This document shows, one piece after another, positions 18,627 through 27,415 of a stretch of DNA of 64,000 nt (its first letter is position 1; every line of letters starts with the position of its first letter). This DNA is from Bog-473 sp963726005 (GTDB lineage Bacteria > Actinomycetota > Acidimicrobiia > Acidimicrobiales > RAAP-2). The stretch lies in the NCBI GenBank assembly GCA_963726005.1, contig CAVSAT010000002.1, positions 186,001 through 250,000 of the forward strand, in the 5' to 3' direction. Under the pieces are notes generated by a model that was not told the DNA's origin, ran no database searches, and saw only the letters and a list, made by a program, of their open reading frames with translations. The position numbers were made by a program, and so were the translations under genes.

Positions 18627-19589
18627 TCACCCTGGCGTCACCGTTGGCGCCTTCGGGATGCTCACGTCGATGACATCCCCGTTGTGCAGGGTCGCCGCCG
18701 CCAGAATGGAGGAAACGTCCTCGTACTTTGCGGAGAGCTGCGAGTCGGACCCGAGGTCGACCACGATCGGAGTCGTCATGGTCAGTTGCACCCACCCCGC
18801 GGGCTCGACCGTGACCCCCGTCACCTGCGCAGCGAAAGACGGGGGCAGCGTCGCCGCCACCTCGAGCGCCGCGGTGTCCCTGCTCGGCAGCACGGAGCCT
18901 GGAGAGCCCGGTGGCTGGGGAACCGTCAGCAAGAGCATTCCCGGCGGGCGGGCGGCCGACGTCGCCAGCACACGACCGTCGCCGCTCAGCGTGTCCCAGG
19001 TGCCGGTCGGCGTGCTGATGGCGAAGCGCGGCGTCTCCTCGGTGATCGAGATGTGGACCCCGTCGGGCCACGACACGTGCACTGTGGCGGTGCGCACCCA
19101 CGGCAGCTGCTCGATGCGCGTCTCCGCTGCGCCGGCGTTGACGTCGAGGAGAGGGGGATGGCCGGCGAGACCCGCCTCTGCCGCCACCTGCGTCGCCGTC
19201 TCGTGCGCGTTCCCGAGCACCGTGATCGATCGGGCCGAGAACAGCGGTGTATGGAGCAGGAGCCAGACTCCGACGAGGCACGCCGTGCCCGCAAGGCCGA
19301 TGGCCACCACCCAGAGACGGCGCCGGCCCTGCTCCCGCAGGACGGCAGTCCGGCGGGCTGAGATGCGCGGGTCTATTCGGCCCCGGCCACCGCCGGCGTT
19401 TCGGCCGCCACCACCGCCTCGGCCTCCGCCACGGGTGCTCCCCTTGCCGCTCGCGCGACTCTTGGCGCTCCCCTTGCGATTGCCGCTGCCCCAGCGTCGT
19501 CCGCCGCCTCCACCTCCGGCACGACCGCCACGACGAAGCTCACGGCGCGTCGGCACCTTCACCTGGACCGAAGATCCCTCCGGGGTCAC
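18627..19589 (-). CDS. ftsQ: cell division protein FtsQ
   Basis: 320 residues. The GTG start at 19589 overlaps the murB stop (GTGA). A basic Gly/Arg/Ser-rich cytoplasmic tail (residues about 10-65) precedes one transmembrane segment (LWVVAIGLAGTACLVGVWLL) and the extracytoplasmic POTRA domain (FSARSITVLGNAHETATQ, LPWVRTATVHVSWPDGVHIS) followed by the FtsQ beta domain. FtsQ scaffolds FtsB and FtsL at the septum. The Gly-rich tail is longer than usual. Confidence 0.9.
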   Translation of the reverse strand: MTPEGSSVQVKVPTRRELRRGGRAGGGGGGRRWGSGNRKGSAKSRASGKGSTRGGGRGGGGGRNAGGGRGRIDPRISARRTAVLREQGRRRLWVVAIGLAGTACLVGVWLLLHTPLFSARSITVLGNAHETATQVAAEAGLAGHPPLLDVNAGAAETRIEQLPWVRTATVHVSWPDGVHISITEETPRFAISTPTGTWDTLSGDGRVLATSAARPPGMLLLTVPQPPGSPGSVLPSRDTAALEVAATLPPSFAAQVTGVTVEPAGWVQLTMTTPIVVDLGSDSQLSAKYEDVSSILAAATLHNGDVIDVSIPKAPTVTPG

Positions 19590-20662
19590 CGCCGCCCACC
19601 GGTCGCGCTCTGGCCATGGTCGCGTCGCGGCGCCTCGGTGGTGCGCAACTGGTTCTCCGGCACGGGACCAGTCTTCCCGTCGTCGAAGCCCAGGAGGCGG
19701 ACCTCGGTCCGCAGCGTCACCCCGCACCGCTCGGCCACCACGCGACGCACGTGCTCCATGAGCGCGTACACGTCGTCCGCCCGGCCGTCCCGGTCCGCCT
19801 GGATGAAATTGGCGTGCTTCTCGGACACGTGCGCGGTGCCGAGGCGGAACCCCTTCAAGCCGGCGGACTCGATCAGCCTCCCCGCCGAGTCGTCCTCCGT
19901 GTTGGTGAAGACCGAGCCCGCGTTGGAGCCTCCCGGCTGATGCTCGCGTCGCCATCGGACGATGGCGGCCACCGCCTCCTGCTCGGCCTCGATCGATCCC
20001 GGGGTGACCTCGAGCTCCGCCGCCAGCACCAGCTCGGTCGCCCGCACCGACGACGAGCGATAGCCGTACGCCAGTCGGCTGACCGCGTCGGTGCCGCCGT
20101 CGTCGCTGAAAAGCTCGACCCAGGTGTAGCGGACCAGACACGAGGCCATGTCCGACCCGTGACCACCCGCGTTCATGCGCACCGCACCGCCCACGGAGCC
20201 GGGCACACCCACGGCCCACGACAATCCCGACCACCCGGCGTCGGCGACCCGCCGCGCCAGTACCGGCAGAGCGAGCGCGGCGCCGGCCCGCACAACGTGG
20301 GCCGCGTCCGCAGCGGGCGCGCCACTCGAGCGGCCCCTGCCCGCGGTCGCCGGTAGTTCCAATCCGGCAAAGCCGGTGCCGAGGTGCAACACCAACCCGT
20401 CGAAGCCCGCATCCGAGACCAACAGGTTGGAGCCCCGCCCGATGACGAAGGTCGGAACGCGATCGGCCCCCGGTCCCCTCCCCTCCAGGGTGTCACGCAG
20501 AGAGCGGCGGACGGCGCTGAGGTCGTCGTCGTTCTCCACCTCGACGAAGAGTGCGGCGGGTCCGCCGACCCCGTACGTGGTGAACGGGCCGAGGGGGCGC
20601 ATCAGCGTTGCCCGCTGGCCGAGCGCGTCCGCCAGTGCTCGCAGCGTGTTGCTCGGCGTCAC
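19586..20662 (-). CDS. murB: UDP-N-acetylmuramate dehydrogenase
   Basis: 358 residues. MurB makes UDP-MurNAc using FAD and NADPH. Motifs: TTYGVGGPAALFVEV, FVIGRGSNLLVSDAGFDG and SWAVGVPGSVGGAVRMNAG (FAD binding), AYGYRSSSVRATELVLAAEL, and the C-terminal catalytic region SNAGSVFTNTEDDSAGRLIE with the active Ser. The GTG at 20662 overlaps the murC stop as GTGA and is chosen over the GTG three bases... one codon upstream (20665). Confidence 0.95.
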   Translation of the reverse strand: MTPSNTLRALADALGQRATLMRPLGPFTTYGVGGPAALFVEVENDDDLSAVRRSLRDTLEGRGPGADRVPTFVIGRGSNLLVSDAGFDGLVLHLGTGFAGLELPATAGRGRSSGAPAADAAHVVRAGAALALPVLARRVADAGWSGLSWAVGVPGSVGGAVRMNAGGHGSDMASCLVRYTWVELFSDDGGTDAVSRLAYGYRSSSVRATELVLAAELEVTPGSIEAEQEAVAAIVRWRREHQPGGSNAGSVFTNTEDDSAGRLIESAGLKGFRLGTAHVSEKHANFIQADRDGRADDVYALMEHVRRVVAERCGVTLRTEVRLLGFDDGKTGPVPENQLRTTEAPRRDHGQSATGGRR

Positions 20663-22089
20663 CACGCCGACTCGAGCAGGTCGTCCGGCAGCGTGGTCAG
20701 GTCGCCGGCACCGAGGGTGAGACAGAGGTCGCCCGGGCGGAGCTGGGCCGCGACGGCTTGGCGGAGCTCCTCCCAGCCCGCGACGTAGATCACCGGCAGC
20801 CTCGGGTCCTGCGCCCGTACCGCGTCCGCCACCAGCCGTCCCGACACCCCGGGGACGGGTCGCTCGCCGGCGCCGTAGACGTCGGTGACCACCAGGACGT
20901 CCGCTTCGCCGAAGGCGCTTCCGAACTCCTCAGCCAGTGCAGCAGTCCGCGAGTACCGGTGCGGTTGGAACACGACGACGACGCGGGACCAGCCGCCGGT
21001 CCGCGCCGTCGCCAGAGCGGCGCGGACCTCGGTCGGGAGGTGGGCGTAGTCGTCCACGAACGACACGCCACGGGACTCGCCGCGGAACTCGAAGCGGCGG
21101 GTGACGCCGGCGAAACGGGCGAGCGCAGCCTGGGCGGCGGCGAACGGCGCGCCCGCCTGCAGTGCCGCGACGGCGGCGACCGCGCCGTTGCGCGCGTTGT
21201 GCAGGCCCGGCACGCCGAGGTGCAGTGTCCCCAGATCGCCGTCGGGCCCGCGCAGGGAGAACGAGACCGAACTGCGCTGCAGCTCGACGTCGCCCATCCT
21301 GTACGTCGATCCCTCGCTCGTCCCGACGGTGACCGCCTGGTGCGCCGCGCCGATGGCCGCCGCCTCCGGGTCGTCGGCGCACACGATGGCACCCCGGGCG
21401 GCAGCGGACAGGTACTCGGAGAAGGCCTCCCGCAACGCGGCGAAGGTGCCGTAGTAGTCGAGGTGGTCCGGCTCGACGTTGGTGAGCACGGCCAGGTCGG
21501 GGCGGAGGGCCTGGAAGGTCCCGTAACTCTCGTCGGCCTCGACCACGAGCCACTCGCCCGAGTCCCACACCGCGTTGGTCCCGATTTCGTTCACGTCTGC
21601 CCCGATCACGAACGACGGACGCAACCCGGCCTCGACGAGGATCAGCGACAGCATGGAGGCCGTCGTGGTCTTGCCGTGCGTCCCCGCCACGGCCAGGCAT
21701 TGTCGGGTGGCGCAGATGGCGGCCAACATCTCGGAGCGGGGCACGACCCGGATGCCACGGGCGCGTGCCCCTGTCAGCTCGGGGTTCTCCGCCCGCACGG
21801 CCGGCGAGAACGTCACCGCCGCGGCACCGGCCACGTTCTCGGGTCGATGCCCCACCTCCACGGTGATGCCGTAGGAGCGCAGGCGCTCGGCGACCGGCGA
21901 GTCCTTGAGATCAGAGCCCGAGACCGTGTGCCCCATCGCCCGGAGCACCAGGGCGATGGCACTCATGCCCGCGCCGCCGATGCCGACGATGTGGATGCGC
22001 CGGGTGCGCCCGAGGTCCAGGGTGCCGGCCTCGCCGTCGGGTCGGCCGACACTCGCCGAAGGCCTGGTCGTGTCAGCGGGCATGGGCAT
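20659..22089 (-). CDS. murC: UDP-N-acetylmuramate--L-alanine ligase
   Basis: About 476 residues. The Rossmann start is RRIHIVGIGGAGMSAIALVL; the ATP loop is AVAGTHGKTTTASML; the central domain has VVEADESYGTFQ and NVEPDHLDYYGTF; the C-terminal domain has FVDDYAHLPTEVRAAL and VVVFQPHRYSRT. MurC adds L-Ala to UDP-MurNAc. The frame is open upstream to 22188, but that stretch lies inside murG; ATG 22089 or 22083 is the probable start, overlapping murG slightly. Confidence 0.95.
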   Translation of the reverse strand: MPMPADTTRPSASVGRPDGEAGTLDLGRTRRIHIVGIGGAGMSAIALVLRAMGHTVSGSDLKDSPVAERLRSYGITVEVGHRPENVAGAAAVTFSPAVRAENPELTGARARGIRVVPRSEMLAAICATRQCLAVAGTHGKTTTASMLSLILVEAGLRPSFVIGADVNEIGTNAVWDSGEWLVVEADESYGTFQALRPDLAVLTNVEPDHLDYYGTFAALREAFSEYLSAAARGAIVCADDPEAAAIGAAHQAVTVGTSEGSTYRMGDVELQRSSVSFSLRGPDGDLGTLHLGVPGLHNARNGAVAAVAALQAGAPFAAAQAALARFAGVTRRFEFRGESRGVSFVDDYAHLPTEVRAALATARTGGWSRVVVVFQPHRYSRTAALAEEFGSAFGEADVLVVTDVYGAGERPVPGVSGRLVADAVRAQDPRLPVIYVAGWEELRQAVAAQLRPGDLCLTLGAGDLTTLPDDLLESAW

Positions 22090-23221
22090 CGACCAGCTCG
22101 GCGACACGGCCCGCCGCGTCGGGGTGTGCGTGCCGCCGCGCGGCGGCGCGCATGGCGCTGAGGCGGGCGGGATCGGACAAGAGCGCATCGAGCTCCAACG
22201 CGAGCCGCGGGCCGTCGCACTCGGGGTCGGGCACGTGGACCGCCACTCCCATGCCCACCAACGCCTCGGCGTTGCGGGTCTGGTGGTCGCGCGGGGCGCC
22301 CGGCAGGGGCACCAGGATGGCGGGGACTCCGCTCATGAGGAGCTCGGCCACGGTCATGGCGCCAGCCCTCGTCACGCACACGTCGGCCGCGCTGTAGAGC
22401 AGCGGCATGCGGTCCTCGAAGGGCACGACGCGGTAGGACAACCCGTCACGCACACCATTGTCATCCCGGTCCGCTGCGTTGTCCGGTGGGCCGGAGAAGG
22501 CCTCATAGTCACGCCGCCCGGTGACCTGGTACAGCGAACGGCCCTGACAGCTGGCCCAGGTGCCAGCCAGCTCCGCCACCGCCCGGTTGATCCGCAACGC
22601 ACCAAGCGAGCCGCCGACGGTCGCCACCGTCAGGCGGTCGGTGGGCAGGCCGAGTGCGGCCCGGCTGCCGGCCCGGCCCTCGGGGGTCTGGTCGAGTGTG
22701 GCGAGCTCGGGCAGAACGGGCGTGCCGGTGACGTGCGCCCGGGGCAGGTCCGTTCCCGGGAAGGCCACCGCGTTCGCAGCGGCGAAACGACCGAGGAAGC
22801 CGCTGACGGCGCCCGGTACCGCATCCGTGGTGACCGAGACGAGTGGCACCCGGGTGAGCACGGCCGCCAGGCCGGCCGGGAAGCTGGCGTAGCCCCCGAC
22901 GATGACGACCACCCGGGGCCGGCGCGCGACGAAGGCGCCCACGGAGCGGGCGCTGGCCCACACCAGTCCGGCGACGGCGCCCACGTTGTCCCACCAGGCG
23001 GAGGGCCGCATGCTGCGCCGGATCCCCCGCCCCGGAAGGAGGGTGTGCGGGAACTCGAGGGACGGCCACGTGCTCGCCTCCTGGCCCCGGCGAGATCCGT
23101 AGAGCTCAATCGTGTCGGGTGCGTGGCCGCGTTCGACGAGCGCCCGTGCGATCTGCAGCGAAGGGACGATGTGGCCGCCGGTCCCGCCGCCCGCGATCAC
23201 CGTGACGCGCCGGGCGCTCAC
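22073..23221 (-). CDS. murG: UDP-N-acetylglucosamine--N-acetylmuramyl-(pentapeptide) pyrophosphoryl-undecaprenol N-acetylglucosamine transferase
   Basis: 382-residue GT28 glycosyltransferase with VIAGGGTGGHIVPSLQIARA (first Gly loop), VVVIVGGYASFPAGLAAV and TVATVGGSLGALRINRAV (second Gly loop), and CVTRAGAMTVAELLMSGVPA plus VPLPGAPRDHQTRNAEAL for donor binding. It converts lipid I to lipid II at the inner face of the membrane. The GTG start overlaps the ftsW stop (GTGA). Confidence 0.96.
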   Translation of the reverse strand: MSARRVTVIAGGGTGGHIVPSLQIARALVERGHAPDTIELYGSRRGQEASTWPSLEFPHTLLPGRGIRRSMRPSAWWDNVGAVAGLVWASARSVGAFVARRPRVVVIVGGYASFPAGLAAVLTRVPLVSVTTDAVPGAVSGFLGRFAAANAVAFPGTDLPRAHVTGTPVLPELATLDQTPEGRAGSRAALGLPTDRLTVATVGGSLGALRINRAVAELAGTWASCQGRSLYQVTGRRDYEAFSGPPDNAADRDDNGVRDGLSYRVVPFEDRMPLLYSAADVCVTRAGAMTVAELLMSGVPAILVPLPGAPRDHQTRNAEALVGMGVAVHVPDPECDGPRLALELDALLSDPARLSAMRAAARRHAHPDAAGRVAELVDAHAR

Positions 23222-24546
23222 CGACCCCTGGGCGAGCGGACCTGCCGGCGGTTCGACCCGGCGATCCGCAATGTCCCCTCGGCTTCACCCTGGCGGGCCA
23301 CGTTGACGAGCACCCCTGCGGCCGCCATCGTGATCACGAGGGACGACCCGCCGAAGGAGATGAACGGCAGCGGAATACCGGTGACGGGCAACACTCCGAC
23401 GACTGCCCCGACGTTGATGAGGGTCTCGGCCCCGACCCAGGCCACCAGCCCCAGCGCGAGCAGCGCGCCGAACCGGTCCGGCGATTGTGTGGCGGCCCGG
23501 ATCCCGAGCCACATGAAGCCGCCGAGGAGCGCGAGCACCATAATGGCTCCGGCGATGCCGAGCTGCTCGCCGATGACCGAGAAGATGAAGTCCGTGTGCG
23601 CGTTCGGCAAGTAGCCCCATTGGGCCTGCCCGCCACCGAGTCCGGCGCCGACGAGGTGGCCCGATCCCAGCCCGATGAGCGACTGCACGACCTGGTAGCC
23701 CGAACTCGAGCCGTGGGCCGACGGATCCATGAACGACAACAGCCGGGCCCGGCGGTAAGGAGAGGCCACCGCCACGATCAGGCCCAACCCGACCAGGGCG
23801 GCCACCACCTTCATGACGGGCCCGAGCCGCACGCCCGAGACGAACAACAGGGCCAGCGCGATGAAGACCAGGACCATGGCCGTGCCCATGTCCGGCTGGG
23901 CGAGGATCAAGACGCAGGCGAAGCCGGTGACCATGAGGAGCGGGCCGATGATGCGGCGGTCGGTGGCGTCCTCATCGAGGCGGCGGGCGATGAAGTCGGC
24001 CGCAAAGAGCGTCAGGGCCAGCTTCATGAGCTCGGACGGCTGCAGGCGGAACTGCCCGAAGCCGACCCAGCGGCTCGACCCCATTGCGTGCACGCCGAGG
24101 CCGGGGACGAGGACGACGAACAAGAGCCCGAAGGTCACCAGCACGAGGAGCGGGCTGACCCGCCGCAGCGCGCGGTAATCGACGCGCAGCGCCAGCCAGA
24201 GCACCACCAGCCCGATCGCCATCCACATCGACTCGCGGATCAGGATCGCCCACGGCGAGCCGTAGGTCGCGATGGAGACCACCGAGGAGGCGGAGCCGAC
24301 CATCACCAGCCCGATCACGCACAGGAGCGCGACGTCCACGAGGAGCACCGTCGAGATCGGGATCTCGCGTCCGGCGATGCGCACGCCGGTGGCGGGTCCA
24401 TGGGCCTGGCGGTGCGTCGAAGACCGTGACGTCGAAGACCGTGACGTCGCCGGGCGCGGGCCGGACCGTGTCGCGGCTCCCGCAGTCAGCCGGGCCACCC
24501 GGTGCCCGCCGGTCGCCGTCGCGCCCGCACTCCGCTCCGGCGTCAT
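23218..24546 (-). CDS. ftsW: FtsW, SEDS-family septal peptidoglycan polymerase
   Basis: About 442 residues. An N-terminal cytoplasmic tail of about 60 residues, rich in Arg, Ser and Thr, contains a short duplicated block (DNA repeat at 24422-24451). Around ten transmembrane segments follow. SEDS motifs: SSRWVGFGQFRLQPSELMKL, LILAQPDMGTAMVLVF, YQVVQSLIGLGSGHLVGAGL and the C-terminal GIPLPFISFGGSSLVITMAA. FtsW polymerises glycan strands together with FtsI. The start is ATG 24546; a GTG two codons upstream is possible. murD, which often lies between mraY and ftsW, is absent. Confidence 0.95.
   Translation of the reverse strand: MTPERSAGATATGGHRVARLTAGAATRSGPRPATSRSSTSRSSTHRQAHGPATGVRIAGREIPISTVLLVDVALLCVIGLVMVGSASSVVSIATYGSPWAILIRESMWMAIGLVVLWLALRVDYRALRRVSPLLVLVTFGLLFVVLVPGLGVHAMGSSRWVGFGQFRLQPSELMKLALTLFAADFIARRLDEDATDRRIIGPLLMVTGFACVLILAQPDMGTAMVLVFIALALLFVSGVRLGPVMKVVAALVGLGLIVAVASPYRRARLLSFMDPSAHGSSSGYQVVQSLIGLGSGHLVGAGLGGGQAQWGYLPNAHTDFIFSVIGEQLGIAGAIMVLALLGGFMWLGIRAATQSPDRFGALLALGLVAWVGAETLINVGAVVGVLPVTGIPLPFISFGGSSLVITMAAAGVLVNVARQGEAEGTLRIAGSNRRQVRSPRGR
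24422..24451. repeat. two 15-bp direct repeats in the ftsW 5' end
   Basis: GACCGTGACGTCGAA is followed immediately by GACCGTGACGTCGCC. On the minus strand it encodes a repeated Thr-Ser-Arg-Ser-Ser-like block in the cytoplasmic tail of FtsW. Confidence 0.65.
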
Positions 24547-24658
24547 GCCCACCGCCCCCCATGGGCGCGGACGCGCTCCTTCGCTCGGTCCGACACCCGA
24601 CGCACGACGCCAGTCTCCCGCACCGGGCGACGAAAGTGGCGGATGAAGCGGCGCGCGG

Positions 24659-25699
24659 TCACGTGAATTTCGCGACCGTCAGGAAGTCGCCGTAGAAGAT
24701 GCCGAGGCCGAGCGCACAGAAGAGCCCACCGAGGATCCAGAAGCGAACGATCACCGTTGTCTCGGGCCAGCCGCCCAACTCGAAGTGGTGGTGGATCGGG
24801 GCCATGCGGAAGATCCGCCGATGGAACACGCGGAAGCTGATGATCTGGAGGATGACCGACACGGTCTCCATGACGAAGAGGCCACCGATCACGAGCAGCA
24901 GCAGGTCGAGGTTGAGCAGCAGGCATAGTGCGGCCAGCCCGGCGCCGATGGCGAGCGATCCGGTGTCGCCCATGATGATCTTGGCCGGCGCCGCGTTCCA
25001 CCACAGGAACCCGATGCACGCCCCGGCCAGCGCAACCGCGACCAGCGACAGGTCGATGGCCGACGCGGGGAGCACGTGGTAGATGGCGAAGTGCCGGAAG
25101 ATCCAGTACCCCATGATGGAGAGCACGGCGAAGCAGAACGTCCCTGCTCCAGCCGCGAGTCCGTCCACACCATCGGTGATGTTGACGGCGTTGGACGCAC
25201 CCACCATCACGAGCACGGCGAAGATGACCCAGACCACCTGACCCAGGTTGATGCCCAGGGCCTGGGCTCGGGTGAACGACAGCGCCGTCGAGGTGTGGGC
25301 CCAGTGCACGGCGAGCTCTGCGAAAGCGAGCGCGCAGACCAGCTGTGCCGCCGACTTCCCCCTCTTGTTCAGCCCGAGGCTGCGGCGGTGGTGCACCTTG
25401 ATGTAATCGTCGACGTACCCGATGAGCCCGAAGGCGACGACGGCGCCGATGGCGAGATACCCGGTGCGCGAGAAGCGGATCTCGGTGCCGATGTGCCCGA
25501 TGGCGTAGCCCGCCACCACCGAGCCCACGATGGCGATGCCACCCATCGTCGGGGTTCCCGCCTTTGCGACGTGGGTGGCTGGACCGTCTTCCCTGATGTG
25601 CTGTCCGATCTGGCGCTTTCGGAAGTAGCGGATGACAAAGGGGGTCGACAGGATGGCGATCCACAAGGCAACGCTCCCCGAGACGAGCAGTCCGAGCAC
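24659..25699 (-). CDS. mraY: phospho-N-acetylmuramoyl-pentapeptide-transferase
   Basis: 346 residues with ten predicted transmembrane segments. Motifs: PTMGGIAIVGSVVAGYAI, GLIGYVDDYIKVHHRRSLGL (the DD pair), NAVNITDGVDGLAAG and KIIMGDTGSLAIGAGL, plus the cytoplasmic MAPIHHHFELGGW loop. MraY makes lipid I. The GTG start lies six bases after the murE stop, with GGAGC upstream. The gene joins murE directly to ftsW with no murF or murD on either side. Confidence 0.96.
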   Translation of the reverse strand: MLGLLVSGSVALWIAILSTPFVIRYFRKRQIGQHIREDGPATHVAKAGTPTMGGIAIVGSVVAGYAIGHIGTEIRFSRTGYLAIGAVVAFGLIGYVDDYIKVHHRRSLGLNKRGKSAAQLVCALAFAELAVHWAHTSTALSFTRAQALGINLGQVVWVIFAVLVMVGASNAVNITDGVDGLAAGAGTFCFAVLSIMGYWIFRHFAIYHVLPASAIDLSLVAVALAGACIGFLWWNAAPAKIIMGDTGSLAIGAGLAALCLLLNLDLLLLVIGGLFVMETVSVILQIISFRVFHRRIFRMAPIHHHFELGGWPETTVIVRFWILGGLFCALGLGIFYGDFLTVAKFT

Positions 25700-25705
25700 G
25701 TAGCG

Positions 25706-27330
25706 TCAAGCTCCCGGATGGGAACCGCGGCGAGCCGAGCGGACGGAGGCCGCCGGCGCGACCGTGACCCCACCGGGTGGTGCCGTCGCCGCACTCCGCC
25801 CCCAGGTGCCCGGGTCCGACGCGAAGCGCAGCGACAGGGCCCGGCGCGCCTCGACCGCGTCGTCGAAGGGCAGACGCTCTCCCGCGATCTCTTGATAGGC
25901 CTCGTGGCCCTTGCCGGCGATGAGAACGACGTCGCCGAGCTTCGCTTCGTCCAGGGCACGGCGGATCGCGACACCGCGGTCGAGCTCGACCACGATCCTC
26001 GGATTGTCGCTCCCACCGGGGACCCCGCTCAGCACCTCGGCCGCGATGGCGGCCGGATCCTCGTCGCGCGGGTTGTCCGACGTCAGGAACGCGACGTCGC
26101 TCAGGCGCGCGGCGACACCGCCCATCACGGGGCGTTTGACCCGGTCTCGGTTTCCCCCGCACCCGAAGACGCACAGGACCCGACCGCCCGGCGCGAGGGT
26201 TCGAGCCTCGCCCAGCACCAGCTCGAGCCCAGCGGGCGTGTGCGCGTAGTCGACGAACACGGTGAAAGGAGGACGCTCCCCTGCGCCGCGCTCGGCCACG
26301 CTTCCTTCCCCCCGCCGCCCTCGTCGGAGACCCGGGGCGTCGGCGCAGCGATCACCTGCAGCCGGCCCGCGACCGGTGAGAGGTTGCCCATGGCCCGCGC
26401 GATCTCCACCGGCCCAAGACCCGGCTCGTCGAGGGCGAGGGCAGCCTCGGCCGCCAGCAGGGTGTTGTCAACATTGATGGCGCCGGTCAGGGGCGTCGTG
26501 ATCCGCTGACCGCGCCAGGTGAACTCGGTGCGGCCCGGTTCCAGCACGATGTCGGTGACGTCCGCGCGACGGACGCCGACCATGGGGATGCGGGCGCGTT
26601 CGAGGAGTCGCCGGCCCCACGGATCGTCCGCATTGACGATGCCGCGCAACGCATGACCCGGGGTGAAGAGCCTGGCCTTTGCCTCGAAGTACTCCTCCAT
26701 GGTGCCGTGGTAGTCGAGGTGGTCGTGGCTGAGGTTGGTGAAGACGCCGACGTCGAAGTGGATGCCCTCGACCCGCGATTGGACGAGCGCGTGGCTCGAG
26801 ACCTCCATGGCCACCGCGTGGCGCGCACCATCCGACTTCTGGCGGTCCCGCACGCCGGCCAGGACCCGCTGGATCTCGGTCGCCTCGGGCGTCGTCCTGG
26901 CGCCCGAGAGGGTTCCCATCACGTTGGTCGGGCGGCCCGCCGCGGTGAGGATGTCACCGAGCAGCTGCGTCACGGTCGTCTTGCCGTTGGTGCCCGTCAC
27001 ACCGATCATCAAGAGGTCCCGTGCCGGGTGCTCGTAGAAGGCTGCCGCCAGCCGGGCCATGACGGGGCGCATCGTGCCGGGCGCCACCCGTGTCTGCACG
27101 ACGTCGCGGTCGAGCAGGTCTGGGATGAGGTGCTCACACAACAGGCCGATCGCCCCGCGCTCCACGGCCTCGGCGGCGTAGACGTGCCCGTCGCTCACGT
27201 GGCCGGGAACACAGCAGAAGAGGTCCCCCGGCACGACCCGGCGGCTGTCGTGGGAGATGCCGCCGACGTTGACGGTCGCGGGGTCACCGACCGACTCGAT
27301 CACCTCTATGTCGTCGAAGAGGAGGTTCAT
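25706..27330 (-). CDS. murE: UDP-MurNAc-tripeptide synthetase (meso-DAP adding), frameshifted
   Basis: The N-terminal two thirds reads GGISHDSRRVVPGDLFCCVP, GVTGTNGKTTVTQLLGDILT (ATP loop), EVSSHALVQSRVEGIHFDVG, LSHDHLDYHGTMEEYF and SPVAGRLQVIAAPTPRVSDE. The frame then breaks; the C-terminal domain continues in another frame with FVDYAHTPAGLELVL, LTSDNPRDEDPAAI (the DNPR motif, specific for meso-diaminopimelate) and VLIAGKGHEAYQEI. Adding one base in the six-base C/G run at 26308-26313 restores a single MurE of about 540 residues. The start is uncertain; ATG 27330 (MNLLFDDIEVIES) fits the family. Confidence 0.9.
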
Positions 27331-27415
27331 AGGCACGGTTCGCATGATCGACCCGACAGCGTTGCATGCCTCAGGCACCCCCGCGGGACGACCGCAACGG
27401 GTGTGTCGGCGAAGA

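Noticed and set aside
25706..26299. Separate 197-residue Mur-ligase-like gene
   Set aside because: It is the C-terminal domain of murE in a shifted frame, not an independent gene and not murF.
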